From Orthonyx spaldingii (lineage: Eukaryota > Chordata > Aves > Passeriformes > Orthonychidae), in contig VZTJ01000544.1 in assembly GCA_013397795.1 (NCBI GenBank), positions 62,001 through 126,000 of the forward strand: DNA of 64,000 nucleotides, in the 5' to 3' direction. This document shows, piece after piece, positions 1-14,312 of this stretch. The first letter of the stretch is position 1. Every line of letters starts with the position of its first letter. The position numbers and the translations under genes were made by a program. A model generated the notes under the pieces. It saw only the letters and a list, made by a program, of their open reading frames with translations. It was not told the DNA's origin and did not search any database.

Positions 1-3000
1 TTTCCTTTTGCTGCAAGAAAAGCAGCACTTTTTTTCTGTAGGGTTTGTAATTATGGAATAAGATGGAATCAATGGAAACATCTGAAATTAATAACAGGTG
101 GGAAGGGGATGCAGCCTGGGAAACTGGCCAGAGAGGATATAAGTCAAAGACTGTTTTAAAGGTACACAATACTTTGTTGTTTGCATTACAGTAGGTAGAA
201 CAGGGAAAAAAAACATTTATCAGTAACAGAAGCTTGAAATACGCAAACTAGAACAGAACTGATATATAGATTCAGTGGGTAGGAAACTTTGGTAACCACA
301 GTAACAGGCAGCGGCTTCAGCCTTTTGAGTTATTCATCCTTGCACCAGAAACTCAATAGAGCAGTGGTGGAATTTTACTTGTCCTTTGGAAAAGTCAAAA
401 CAGACCCCAAGGATGATAACGTGGAAGAGAAAACTCTGAGTTTGAATCTTAATAGAAAACCAAATTTTAATAGAGAACCCGAAGTGTCCACACAGATTAC
501 TCTCTTGTATGTACCTGGTCAAACAACTTTCCAAGGGAGAACTAAGAGAGGAATGTCTTTCCTTTCATTTTGCAGTTTGTTAGCTTAGCTCTGTGAAATG
601 CAGATTTTCAAGACACAATACTGGAAGCTATGCTATTTATATGTCTCTTTTTAAACAACGTTTGGATTTCATAGTAATTCACATTTTGAAGTCAGCCTTA
701 AAATTTGCACTTACTAACTGCTCTTGTTACAGAAACTGTGTAACAAAAGATCTGACTTAAACCTCTGCTGGTATTGTTGTGAGTTTTGCAATGCCTGCAA
801 TCTACATTATGGTTTTAAGTCACGTGTAAGGACAAATATTGCGGTTGGTGGAGAGTTAGGCATCTAAAGCTAAGAGGAGACTTGCCTAAAAAAAGTCATG
901 GCAGTTACACACAGGGAGGGCTACCTGGTGTCCTCCTAACACACAGCCTTCTTACCCAACAGGTGATCCCCTCCTTCCTGGGAGTCACCACAGGTCTGGC
1001 CAAAGCCCATGTGCACTGGTCTTACCTGTCTGTTTCCTCTTTGAACATCCTTTAGCAGAAGGCTCTGAGCACTTTGCAAATATTGAATGTTGTTGTATAA
1101 TGAATAGTGTTCTGAGGCATGGAGTAGTGGGATAGCCTGTCAAACACAAGAGGCTGTCAGTGGCAAAATCCACAATGTATTGTCTTCACTTTCTCCTGAC
1201 CTTTGTGCAGAATTCCTTTAAGCAGCATCAGGGTGGTGTAGGGAGTGAAAAATTATGAAAAATTCTTTTTAGTTTTATTGCCTTAGTTTTTGATGAAACT
1301 GATAAAACCAATATAGCTATTTGTCACACACAAAATGAAGACCAGTTACCTCAAAATATTGAAATTTTAAATAGGAGTTCAGAACGATTTGTTTAATTTT
1401 TGAAAGGAGATGACCAGCATATTTCCTGTAGAACATAAAATTGCAGTGTACTGGTTTTATATCTAATAATGAAAAGAAGGAATCAGATTTTTAGATGGGG
1501 ATTGAGGAGATGGAGTGTGTTTCATAAGTTATGTGCGCTGTAAGGTTAACACAAACATTAAAACACAGAGTGTCTGTAGCCATACATGTGGGCATGAATA
1601 TGGTAGCTGGATGGACTTTCCAAGCCTGAATTTCTCCCTGAGGCTGCAGTGATGCATAAGTCTGTGGGAGATGCAGGTGGGAGAGGAATTTCAGCATAAC
1701 CTCAGGCAAATTCCTACATAAATGGACACATTTCTGTATAAAGGATGCAAATAGGAGCCCTCTATGCACTGGACTTCAGTACTGGAACTTAATTAAACTA
1801 CAGTAATAACTTGAATGTAAAGCTTGACAACAAGGATGCTTACTAATGAACACAAAACCAAGCACAATTTTGGAATAAAATAAGGAAATGTTAAGTTTTG
1901 TTTAAATACCTGTGTTCTCAGAAGTTTTCTTTTTTATGATCACAAAGATTTTGATGTATGAAAAAGTAATTTCTGGCTAATGATCCAAAATACATTCCCA
2001 GGCACATCTGGGAAAGCACTAAGGCTGCTGGGAAATGACTAGGTCACCTCTGGAGTGAGATGGCAGTGGTGCTCCTGGCCTTCTCCTGTATCTCAGATTT
2101 CACACTGTGTCTCTCCTTGCAAAGTCCCACTCTCCCTCAGCAGAGGCTTGCCCAGCAGGAGTGGATTTCTTGGGGCGGGTTGGCAGGGTCTCTGCAGCCC
2201 TGTCAACTGGGCTGGGTGCTGAGATGCTGAGGTTGGAGACCCCCAGTGTGTATCTTGCACCCCTGGGGCATCCACATAAACTTAAACATAAACTTTTAAA
2301 ATACTTACAGGTAAGAAAAGAAAATCCTGTTTAGATAATTAAAATGCTACATTGATGATGGTGGCCAGCCAATGCTAGAGAAGATTGCTGGTGACTTTTA
2401 TTTTAAAATAAGAAATCTAATAACTAAAACTTGTTGCTAGGATGAGAAAAACACTTCTTTGCCTTAATGTTGTATTGTACATACTTTTCCACTTTAACAA
2501 TAAGTTTAGCCAAAAAACATGGAAAAAAATCTATAATTAGCTCCAGCTTTGCAAGTGTAAATCCATATGCTAGTTAGCCTTTAGAAAATAGCCATTTGTG
2601 TTAAATTCATCAAGAATTTCTCATTAAAAACTGAACACACATGAATTTGTTTGACAGGGAAGAACTGCTGGAGCATTTGCTTGGATTTGGCTCTGTGTGT
2701 TCCCAGCCTTTGTCTTCACTGCAAGTGTTGCTACCAGCTATTTCACCCAGCCTAGCCACAGCCCTGGAGCCCAGAGTGATTAACAGATTTGATTAACAGA
2801 TGATGAATTATGAGAATTTGAACTGTGGCTTGTGGTTGAAATCTCAGTGCATTAGTACTTTGATTCTCATCTGAGTTTGAATATTATGCCACAGACCCCA
2901 TTAGGTTGGCATGTTTGGACTTGAAGCATGTATTAAAATTAAGTCTGGGGTATCTGTGATTGGATAGGGGTTCATCTATACAAAGTATACGTGTATAACT

Positions 3001-6000
3001 TTTGCTATGCTGCAATGAGAGAAGACTGAATAAAGATGTGAGTAAGCAACTCATCAGAAATGTTCGCAAAGCTGACGACAGATTCAGCTTGTGAGACTGA
3101 AGCGTTTTCATCGTGGGGTGTCTGAGTAACCCTGAAACAAGATGCTGCTTTACTTCTCTGTGTTTACACTAGAAAAATCTCCCCAAAAATCTACAAGTGC
3201 TTTTTCTTCTCAAAGCACAGAGAAAGGACAGGTGAGGGTGGTGAAGGAGAATGCTAAAATATAAATAGAAGCTATAATTATAGCAGCGATTATTCTCTTA
3301 AAGCAGAGTTCTCTGTATTACCATGATTTTCTAAGCTCTCTCCAGGAGCTGCAATGCTGAAACTAATTTCTTGTTAGCTTTGTTTTAAAATACTTTAGAT
3401 TATGAGTTTAATTATTTGATTAACTGTGTTGTCTTCATGTTGAGTCATCCAAAATATGGGTAGTGAACTGCCTACTATATTTGTCCATTTATCTTCATGA
3501 GAAATTCAGTTCTTCTCCCCTTTTTTTTTTTTTTTTAGGTAAGTGTGCAGAGTTAAAAAAAAGTTATAGCATGGAACAAATAATTTACTCTATTCCATAT
3601 ATCTTTCACCCAGTTAAATTTCCTTAATGTTGGCTAATACACATTGTTCGGCACTCTTTCCTCTAAAATTTAAAATTTAAATAAATTGAGTTAGGGCTTA
3701 TTACTAGTCTCTGGTTCATTATCACCCAGCTTGATCAAATCAGAAGAGACGGGCAGGATAGGCTAGAAAAGAAGATATACACAAAAAAGAATTGTAGTAT
3801 TGCCATAAATGCCTTAAAAATGCTCATTGAAACACAGAGAAATAAGTTATGTTACGAAGAATATTTTGCTTCCCAACCTGTGGATATTGCATTAAGCTCC
3901 TACTTTGTTTCCAAGTCTATTTATAATTCCTAGATTATGTGAAATCCTTATGAAATTGTTTAGTACCCATGGTTACCAAACACATTTCATAAACTAACAC
4001 AATTCTAATGCTGTGATATATCAGCAAGTTTTTTTCTCTTCTCCTAACAGTAGGTTTCTGGTACAAATCCTCAGAGGTATAAATAATAAAATCCAAAAAT
4101 ATTTTCTGCATTTGCAGTAAGCTGTATTTAACATTACCACTTCTGCATGGCTTTACTGTCAGCAGGGTATTGTGGCACTTTGGAAGCATAAGTAGGCTTG
4201 GCCTGCCTTGTATTCCAATGAAATTTGTCAGTTTTAGGACATGCCAGTTTTAAAGAGATGACAGCTGAAAAGCCTTCATACCTAAATCTAAACAGCACCC
4301 AATCTACATAAAACTCCCTTTTTACTGTCCTTTTCTGTCACAAATGTAAACAGCAGTAAGTATTGCAGGTGTAATAATTGTAGTGTTAGAGGTCCTGTGA
4401 TACTTTCTTGTTGTGGTAAGGTTCGCACATTTTTTAATGTTTTGTTCTTTTCATCTGATGATTCAGGAAACGTGTGAAATTGAGGCAGGGATGCTGTGTC
4501 TTACAGGTTCTCTGTGATATAAATATAGGACTATTCACCAAAGACTTTTACAGCTAAGAATGATACCCCTTGAAAGGAAGAAAACTTGCATAATCAACAT
4601 AATACAGTAAAACGAAAGCTATTTCTCACTCACACTATTTTTTTTCTCCTTTTTAATTCATTAAGCCATTCTTTGTTTTTAATTTTGTCCCTCTCCCGTT
4701 TTGACACCTCTGATGTGTATCACACACACACACACAAGGATTGTGTGATGCCAATGAGGTATAACAGAAAAAAGTAATATTTACAAACTGTCTTATTTGC
4801 TCCTTTGCTGGTTTTCTCTAACAATCCCTTCATAGTCCTATGTATATATATAACTAAATCAAGTAGCAAAAGCCAACATGACACCCATATGTGCCAGTAA
4901 TTAGCAGGTACAGGCTGATTGCCATCAGAAGTGGGTAATGTTTCGGCACTAATGGGCCATTACAATGAGTGGGCATTATAGTCTCAGCACTTCTTTTGTG
5001 CAATAATGTCATCCTGGGCATTTTCTGCTTTTCTTGCTGACAACAGCTTGAAATATAATCACAGCTAAACCAGGTAATCCACCTGATGGAAATCTGCTCA
5101 CTAAGGAAAAACACTTGGGAAAAGGAAGTATTTCGAGTAGCCTTAGAATTTCAGAAGTATGTTTAAATCATTTAAGGCTTGTATAGTTTTTCACTCCACT
5201 CATGCTACTTGTTTGTTAAATAATAGCTTACAGGAATCCATTCAATTCACAGGGGAGCTAAAAAACCCTGATGCGTGTATCCATTCCCGGGAACTGTTTA
5301 TTATATTGTTGCAATTCATCTGCCCCTTCAGATCTGTGTTAGCTGATCAACACAATAATTGGAAACATATGTGAAATGCCAATTGTTCAAAGTAGATTTT
5401 GGAAGGGGGGGAAGTAAATAGTTCACTTTAGTAGTTCATGGAGCTTTATTTGTACAACGTAGATTCAAGTTGCATTTTCTCATTCTCTCATAAGCAGTTA
5501 CACAGGGATTGGTAGGTGCAGTGGTTTTATTTTTCAGTGAATAAAAAAAATTCTGTTCCATTCTGCCATTAGCAACAGAAGTAAGCAGAGAGATGGTCAT
5601 TGCTGCTTCTGGCCACGGCCTGGCTGTTTTCACAGCCTGCCAGATGCTGAGCCTCACCTGCAGCAGCAGCTCCTCCTCCACCTTGCAGCCTGGGGCTTGG
5701 ACCCAGGAGAGTTATTTTGCAAAGGCTTGTGCAGAGTGCCTTCCCATCAGGGATGACTAAACAAAGACCCACTATGTGAGTTGCTTAGGAAGGCAGAGAC
5801 TATTTGTTCATGATTAAGAGAATTTTCCCTACTCTTTTTAGCCTGCTTCTGAAGCTTAAACTTGGCATAGCTAGAGCATGGAAAGTCTGCCTGTGGGAGG
5901 AAGATATCAGATATCTTGAGGTACAGGATGCCAACAGCTGTGAGCCTCACTCTTCGTTTTATACCTGCCTTGGGAACAGGCCACGCAAGCAGACCAAAGC

Positions 6001-9000
6001 TGGCACTGTGAAATGACTAAGCAGAAAGCAGGCAGTTGCTCAGAAAGTCCAAGTGGGGATGTCCAAATTACTGTGGGGATGTCCAAATTACTGTGTGGTT
6101 GCACTGCTTTCCTTTCCCAGCCGTGGAGGAGCTCTAGTGTGAGAAACGTGAAGCCGTGTTTGAGGAATTAGCACCCACTAAGCCTGGCAAAGGAACTGTG
6201 GCCAGGGGTGTGGACGGCTGGTGGAGGCAGGAGGGGCTGGCTCCCTCCCCTACTTCCACAGCTGCAATTGCTCTTTGCTACCTCCTTGTTAAGGGCTGTT
6301 TCCCCATGAACGCCAAGTTATCCAAAACTGGAATGTGTTTGCGCAAATGCTTAGGATCTGTAAATCTAGGGCTATACTAAGGTGACGGTATTTGTGATCT
6401 GAGCCTCAGAATACTGGAGACAATCTTATCTCAGCATCTGCTGTGTGAGATAATTGGTGTGTCTTGGCTGCGTGTCTGGTGTTAGGCTGAGCAGAAAGAT
6501 GAACACACTGTGCAGATTAAGGTTAAGCCAAGAACAACATTTCCATGAATGTCGCTGGAAGTGAGTTTGTCCACAGCATGATCTTGCAAATATGATGTCT
6601 CCCCAGGAATCATTTACTCTCTTTCTTCCAGATATTCTAAAGTTCCACATAGTTTTGTGATTCATGACGAAAAATATGTATCACTCTGTTTATAGTCTCT
6701 AGACACTATTGTAAATGTCACTGTCATCCGAGCCATGTGAGTTCACCCCCATTGTGCACTTACATGGCCAGACTGTCTTAACAAACACTATTGGATCTGT
6801 TTGCCTTAAATGTGGCACTACATCAAGTGTGAATAAACCCATACCTACAATCACAGAGCACTAGAAGAAACAGCAGAAAAAACAGATACTCAAGAAAACA
6901 GATAATTCATAGAAAGAGAAATCAATGATACCCACTTTGAATATGAGATATTTGGTTTGTAGTGATTTATGGTTTAAAATCCATGTGCTTTCAGCATTAC
7001 TTGCAAGTGAAAATAATAGTCATTGACATTGAAAACCTGTCTGTGGACTCTCAGTTGTGCTACAATAACAGAAGTGTCTATGTTCCTGTCCAAAAATTAT
7101 CACAGGAAACATTTCTTTAACTCTTTTAATTGTAAGAGTTTTTTTTAATGTCTCTTTCTCTTTTGTGAAGTGTGGCTGTCCATGTCCAGATACTCATGAA
7201 GTGCCAGTGCACTTTTAAGTAATTTATCAGAATTTTTAAGCCAAACATATTGGAGTCTCAGTTGACTTTCTTTTGCCTTGGCACAAATACTGAGATAACT
7301 GTGATTGGAACTGAACATTTTAGCTTCAGCTTTCCTGTTCTACGAAAGGAAGAACACCTGTCTTACTGTGATCTTAGCAATTCTTAAAATCATTCTGGAG
7401 ACACTTGTGTTCAGATGTAATTTCTACTGTGGTAACTGAGCTTTCATGAATTGCTTGTAAACCTCTCTGAAGCTCTTGAATCTCTTTTTTATTTTTTGTA
7501 GAAATTATTCTCCCTCTCTCTTCCTCTCTTCTCTCTTTTTCCTTTTTTTTTTCCCTGCCAAAGGGAAGTTCATTTTAAAGTCACATTTTCCAGCCACGTA
7601 TTGGGAAGGATGAATCTTAAAATACTAACTAGTTTAAACTCACTCTCTACATTTTTACAGGGCTCACTGCAAAGCCTGTGTACAACAAAGGAGACTTTGC
7701 ATCAGCTCTAACACATTTCAGCTTGAGAAAAGTTATTGTACTTTCCAGTAAAATCCTGTATTTCCATCCTCTTTTTTTTTTCCTCACTCTTCAGTCTCTC
7801 AATTTATATTTTCAACTTTTTTTAATCTGGATGCTCTTTGTCACTTTCCTCCCTATTTTATTTTCTCCTGAGTGGGATTTGATCCCAATAGAGCTGGAGT
7901 TCAAGATGATATTTTAGGAGCAGAATGACTGAATTGCTCATTAACTACAGTAAGTATATTTATCTCTTATTAAATATTCCCATATTCAAAGTGAAAATTT
8001 TAATTTCACTTTAGAAGATGCTGTTCACACTTATGTAACTTCATTGTTTAATAAGAAAAAAAAGGACCTAGAAGCTTGCTTTTTTCATACTTGACAGTAT
8101 GAACAGCAGTTTCACACTGTAAATCATACTGCATAAAACTACAATTTCACACTATAAATCTGTAAACCATAAATTATAAATAGAGTCTATAAATGCCTGT
8201 GTGCCATGACCACATTTTTCTAAGTTTTTTTTCTGTGCTAGTTTAAGACTTCTTTTAGGGTCTCTCCTACTGGTACTGCAGGTTGGTGATGATTTGGTAG
8301 AAGGCTCTCTTCTTTCAGGTGTGAAGCAGTGAGATGCCACAGTTCAGGGGCCAAAACCAGAGCTGTACAAGTGGGCTGTGCCCAGAGAAGGTGTAACAAC
8401 GATCTGTGGATGCTGATCTTGGCCTGGCCCACTGCTCTTGCAGGGTTCACTCAGTTATTTCATTTCTGCCCTCTGCAGGACTTTCAGTTAAAGGACTGTG
8501 CAGGCCATTCCACTAAAAGAGTCAAGTGCTGACCACGTCAATCAAGTCCTGCAACCTGTATGTGTGGCAAAGCGTGATCTTCAATATCATCAACAAACAA
8601 TGCAAGCCTCTCCCACAGCAGAAGTAATTTGCTTTCCAGCCATGAAAATGCAAGCTTGGTGGTAGAACAGGAGAACTATGAAAAAGTACCAACAATGCAG
8701 GTGCATTGCAATAAAACCTGAGCAAACAGGGCTTTATTTCAATTCTGATGGTATTGTTCATTTCTTTTCACCTGGCAGAACATACTCAGGACACATCTTG
8801 TTATATATCTTACTAATTTTTAACCACTTTTAACTAAGATTAGATTGGATCATCATTGATATAAATAAATCAAGCTCACTGTCCCAGTGAATATAGTGAT
8901 GATGCCAAAACTTCTATGGACTAGAACTCAACTGGGAGAGTTGTGCAAAGTAATGGTAATGGATTATGACTAAGGGCAGTTAACAGTAAGACATTTGCCT

Positions 9001-11353
9001 ATATCATGTGTGTCTTACATGAAATTACTAGGTGAAATTAAGCTTACTTTGAAAGAAGCAAGAGGTATTCTTTTGGCTTTAATGGCGGTGCAGTTCACCC
9101 ATTACTTTAGACAGCTTTTGAAATCAAAAGGCAAGACAACATTGTTCTTATTTTTTTTAGTAAAACTGTCCCTCAGAAATCACTGACAAGAAGGTATGTC
9201 TTGGAAAGATGGTGCATGAAGGAGCACTGCAGGTTTGTGCATCAGTCTTTAGTGCTGTCTGGGAATAGTGGTTTCATTTTCCTTTTCTCTGAGTTAATAT
9301 CTTTTTCTGTAAATATCCCCTTTTCTTTTTGAAGCTTTTTGCACTAAGAAGGCTTCACTTTAATTATAGTGAGCTATGATATAGTTTCTAATGAGTCTGA
9401 AAGGCAGCAACATCCCAGACACAGAGGCTGCCTGCAAGAAGCCAGGCAAGTGTCAAACAGGACCCTCTTTAAGACTTCAGGAGATTATAGGCTGTTGTAG
9501 AAGCCCACTGTGCAATTACTTCACTTTCATCATCACAGATGGCTACTGAAATCATTCTATCTGATAGTGTTCAATGAAGCATTTAACATTTTGAATCACA
9601 GTGGACTGATACGATTCAGAATGAATCTTGATATTTTAACTGGATTAAATGTCTGAGAATTTTTTGTCTCAATGTGCCATGCTTTTCTACTTTAAGAAAA
9701 TCTCAAGCTCTTTAAAATTGTGGTATTGAAAATGCTATTTGCTGCTGAAGATGCTATAGAATAATGAAAAGAATCTCACCTTTACTTGGTGCCTCTGGCT
9801 GTTCCTTTCTCATCATAAAGTATGTGTTAGCTCTTTCAGGCCGCTGAGCAGTCCCATTGTCCTGGGCACAGAAAAGCATAAAATCACTGGCAATCACTTT
9901 GCCATTGTGTTTGGAGATTAAAGGACAGGACCTGACAAATGAGGCAGACCTTGAATCAGAAGAAGAGGTACCATCAGATAATGCAGCTAAACAGTATGTC
10001 TAGCACAGATTAGCTTTGAATGAATTCTTGGCCAGTCATTCCTCTGGAAACCTATTTGCCAAAGAAAGGTCTTGATTTATCTTTCAGGTAGTATTGATTT
10101 TTATTTCTAATTCTGAATATTATTCTGTATTCACTTTTAATTAAGATTTGTTATGGTCTTGTAAGCTTCCAGGAATGCTCAAAGAGCATATACTGTGCAT
10201 TAGAAAATTATCTGGATGTTTGTTTCTGTGGTTGTTATCTTTACTCCCATTCTGCCACCTCAATAACCTCATCCCAGCAGCACGTATTTGTATCAGTATC
10301 AGTTTTCTAATGTAAAAAGCTGTGTACAAGGATTTATGGGAAGATCTTGGGATGACTCAACTTTTGGCTGCTGTCTCTGCAGCAGAAGGCTGTGGTTTCC
10401 ATTTCCACCTCATGTACTAGGCTCATACCCAATGCTTGGCACTGTCTTTTGGTGACAGGGGGTGTTTCACTGAGGAAGATGTCATCCTGAACATGACACG
10501 ATGAACTCAGAGCTATTGTTTCTCCATCTGGAAATGAAAACCCCAAGGAATACTTCAGACAGTGTAGGAGCTTAGCTTAGGGCACGGCCAAACATTCCCA
10601 AAATCATTGCTATGGCAATGAGTATGTGAGATGTTCAGTACATGACAACCATGTTTCTGCCTGAAGAGTTTTTGCAGCATCACTGTCTGTATTGTTTTCA
10701 TCGGAGCACAGCATCTGTTGTGCCATTTGTAAAACACACAGGTTTCTATTAGCAGAGCAAACCTTTTTCTTCTGTGCAAGTGTCTGGAGCTGTAGCAAGT
10801 CAGCTTTGCCGCTGCCTCTCCTTCCCACCTCTGGAGAGGTGTATCCTTCCTGTTGATGCAGGGAGAAAGCCAGTTCTAGAAGTCAGTGTGTGGCACCACT
10901 GGAGCATTTAAATATGTCTGCCAAGGGAAATACTGCACTGATTTCATATTTTTCAGTGATATGGACACAGAAATTCTTTGTGATAGCCTCCATCATGCAC
11001 CCTAAATAAAGGGCCAACATTGGCAGTTTATAATTGTCTTTAGTAAAGGAGCTTGATGTACCTAGGGAAAATAGGAGATTTTTGGCTCATTATGATATTC
11101 GGCTTTCAATCTGAATTTTTAAAAAATCTGTACTTTTCTGTTATCTGTGTCTCTCCATCTAATTCCCTGTTACTTCAGCTTTTCTGCACTTCTTTGTAAT
11201 GTTATTACAGATTTCTGCTTATTTCCTTCCTCCCCCTGTCCGAGAAAGAAGGAAAGAGAGAAATCTTTCAAGTACTTTCTCCTTTTTCCTTTGGTTTGAA
11301 AAACATGGAAAATGCTTGTGTAAGAACAGTGATAATAACCAAGGACCAGACTT
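1..11353. other. AT-rich non-coding DNA, no gene seen
   Basis: No open frame here combines useful length with splice signals and a recognisable protein. What can be seen is low-complexity DNA: a 16-base T run at 3521-3536, a (CA)8 microsatellite at 4721-4736, and a pyrimidine-rich tract at about 7510-7557. The composition is that of an avian intron or intergenic desert. Old, unrecognisable repeats may be present. Confidence 0.6.
6053..6092. repeat. Perfect 20-bp tandem duplication
   Basis: The unit gtggggatgtccaaattact occurs twice head to tail without a mismatch. It is a local replication-slippage duplication. No function is apparent. Confidence 0.9.
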
Positions 11354-11359
11354 CAGCTC

Positions 11360-11901
11360 TGCCACGGCCGGGTATCGATATTCTGACCACTGCCTTCCTG
11401 AAAGCGTCTCTGAAATGAGTCGCTCGGTCAGCTGCAGCCGTGCAGCCTGCGCTGGCTGAAGTTGACGAGGAAAAACAAGAAGGGTTTCTTTTTTGGAGTT
11501 CCGTGAGCAGTTTATTGCCCTGACACGAAGGGTTCCAGTGACAAAAAGCGAGGCATAGTGGGTAACAGTGTATTTTTAAATGAAGGCGAGCAGAGCCCCA
11601 CAGCCTATGGCTTGGGGCTAGGGGGCGGGACGAGTGTAAGAACCAACTGGGAGAGACAAGGGAAATAGTGACACGTCACTAATTAATGGGGAACAGGGGA
11701 GGGGGGAAGCTTCCAGCAACTGGGGATTAACAAGAGAAAAAGGAGGTGAACATACAACAAACCAACCAGAGAAATAGAACTGCGGTATTTTGCATAACAG
11801 AACTCAAAAAATCTTAGGAGGCTTTTTAATCTAAGGACTCCTCCAGGAGTGAGGGATCTTCCCACCAATGCTTTGGAGTGACAGTTTTTCCAACCTCCTC
11901 A
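11360..11901 (-). mobile_element. Solo LTR of an endogenous retrovirus (family A, oldest copy)
   Basis: The block starts with tg and ends with ca on the plus strand. It is flanked by the 6-bp direct repeat cagctc (11354-11359 and 11902-11907). It aligns with the LTRs at 39010-39644 and 49651-50266 in the segments around the polyadenylation signal and in the downstream 'agagacaagggaaatagtga' block, but is more diverged and shorter (542 bp). Read on the minus strand, AATAAA lies at 11511-11516. No internal retroviral sequence adjoins it, so it is a solo LTR left by LTR-LTR recombination. A 6-bp duplication is usual for class II (alpha/beta-like) retroviruses. Confidence 0.8.
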
Positions 11902-11907
11902 CAGCTC

Positions 11908-14079
11908 TGTGTTTTCCATGCTTTTCCAGGGAACATGGTGATGATTATGAACTGTTCTACTCACAGCCCATTAACAAGCTTGTTCTCATACAGAGAGCTG
12001 ATAGCAGATTCCAGATAGACTTGGGGTTAGATACACACAAAGAAAATGCTTCTCTTTGTTCTATTCTCTTTGAGGCTGGATGCCACATTGTGAAGCACCA
12101 GCCTTGCTCGTATCAGTGGTGAACTTGCCTCCCTTCACCACAAATCTAGTCTTGAAGAGCAATTAATAATGCACTCTAAAGGGATATTATGATGTCCTAT
12201 TATTCCTAGGCAGGGATACCAGGATCCTACTAAGGATACCATCATGTTCTAAAGCCCTGACCACATTTCTGTGGTCACCTCGGAGAGCTGAATCTTCATC
12301 TGTGTCTGAGCTCAGAAATAACTATTGATGAAATTGGTGGGGAAACAGTTCTGAAAAGTATTTACAAGTGAGAATAAATATATTGCTTGGTACCATGACA
12401 AATGCCTTGCATCTTTACAGGTGATATGAATGTGCAAGTAAAGTGGTTTTGTACCTGCAATCCTCATGACACAAAACTAAGTTGAAAACCCTAGATTAAA
12501 TTTGTCTTCCAGTCCACAGAAATAAGAGAGCATACAAGAAAGTCTGATATGTGAGCAAAGCTGCATATAAAATAGACTTCTCTCAGGGAATTTAAGTAGT
12601 TTTCTTCTTTAAGAAAAATATGGTAGATAGATGCTCTGCCAAACTTTGAGTCGCTTAAAACTCCAAGATCTCTGCAGAAATCTGGAAAGGAGCAATTTTG
12701 GAACATGATTTTTAGCAACAGGGATTAGAAGGAATGATCAAAACAAATCTGAAGTTTTAATAAACAAATAAGTTTTCACCTTCTTTGCTTAGATTACTAT
12801 TTCCCCCTTATGCAGGTAGTACTAAATTCTGGGTAGCAGGTGGGATTTTTGTTCTTCATTAGACTTTAATATCACTTCATATATATTTAAAATTTATAAC
12901 ATGTCTCATGAATTCAAATGAGACATCACAGTCCACAGATAAAACTGCAATAATAGTTATAGAAATTTTAGAAAATAACCAACTCCAGGTGTTGACTCAT
13001 GAATATTTATACACATCAGTCATCAAGGAAGCAAAATACAGTTTGGACCTGATCCTTTTCCCAATAAAACGGATAAAAAACACCCGATACCAGAAACAAT
13101 CCTTTAAAAGACATCTGAGAAAAAAACAATAACAATTTTTCCCCATCTCCATGTGTATCCCCAAAAATGGGGCAGGGTAGAGGAATCAGAAAAAGAAAAT
13201 ATATTTTTGGTTGGTTTTTTTTTTTTTCTTTTCATGAGATGGTACTTATTTTTCCTCAATTTGGAATATATTCTTATCTAAATGCATATAAGCAAAGCTA
13301 TTTTTTACATACAATTTCTTTTAATTGTGTCACAATGTTTGAGCTTAAGCATATATTCTGTGCATGATAAATTTAACGAATAAAAGCAACCTTTATGACA
13401 CCTGTGAATGAAAATACATACATAAAAACAATTTAAAGTCAGTAAAGATTTTATTTTAGTTTTATGTAGCTGGAATACAGCCAAATGGATTTTTCTCACT
13501 TAAAAAAGCATTCATTCAAACTGGGAAAGTTTCTATTCCAGAAAATGATACTTAGAGTGTTGTAGGGAAGGAAAAAAAAAAAAAATCTATAACTGAAATG
13601 AGATAAATACAAATACCTGGTAAGGTATGAGGTCTAGGTCAGATTCTGACTTTATTTGCACCTCTGTGCATACTAGGATATTTCCATTAAATTACATTGA
13701 TAAAGATTTATTTCATGGCACTGAGATCAGGATCATGCACATGAATGTCTGACAAAGCAGAAGAGACATTTTGACAGATGGGGAAAATAGGACCAGGCTT
13801 CGTATATAACTTACATTTTCACTCTTGCCTCAATTCTACATTTTTCTCCTGAAAACAAAACTCCATGGACCAGGGAGACACTCAAAAGGGAAGAAAAAAC
13901 ACTTGTGGCAATAAAAATAATGTAAATAAAGGTTCAGGAAACATGATAAATCCTTTAGTAAGGCTCAAATCTCTTCTTTTTTTTCTAGTTACCATGGATG
14001 ATGGGGGAAGTCATGCATTCTATTCCTTTTCCCAGTAGTCTGTCATTGTCCTGCTGATGCCTTTTTCCTGGTCTTAGGA
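11908..14079. other. AT-rich non-coding DNA, no gene seen
   Basis: Only short open frames occur, without splice or homology support. There is a T-rich tract near 13215-13229 and an A run near 13573-13585. Confidence 0.6.
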
Positions 14080-14080
14080 A

Positions 14081-14312
14081 TGAAAACCAGACACGGTTGG
14101 AGGTTAGAGGGTGGAGGGTCATTTACCTCGGTATTTTAATAGGATCCCATGCGATGCATCACTTCGCCAAGGTGGAACGCATCGCGATGCCCACCGTGCA
14201 TGCACCCCCCACCGTCAATCAGTATCTATTTTATAGACCTTATACATTAGCACATCTAGCAAAGTGGCCCAATGAGCGGGCTTGGATGAGCTAACCTCTA
14301 GTTTACAGAACA
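14081..14312 (-). mobile_element. Probable LTR or promoter-bearing repeat fragment
   Basis: This segment is markedly richer in CpG than its surroundings. Read on the minus strand it shows a promoter order: an inverted CCAAT box (ATTGG, about 14268), then a TATA box CTATAAAATAG about 40 bp downstream (around 14230), then a CpG-rich stretch with the perfect palindrome GCATCGCGATGC (about 14178-14189), then ATTAAA (about 14137). On the plus strand it begins tg and ends ca. I could not find a target-site duplication, so the ends are uncertain. It is not obviously related to the other LTRs in the window. Confidence 0.4.
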
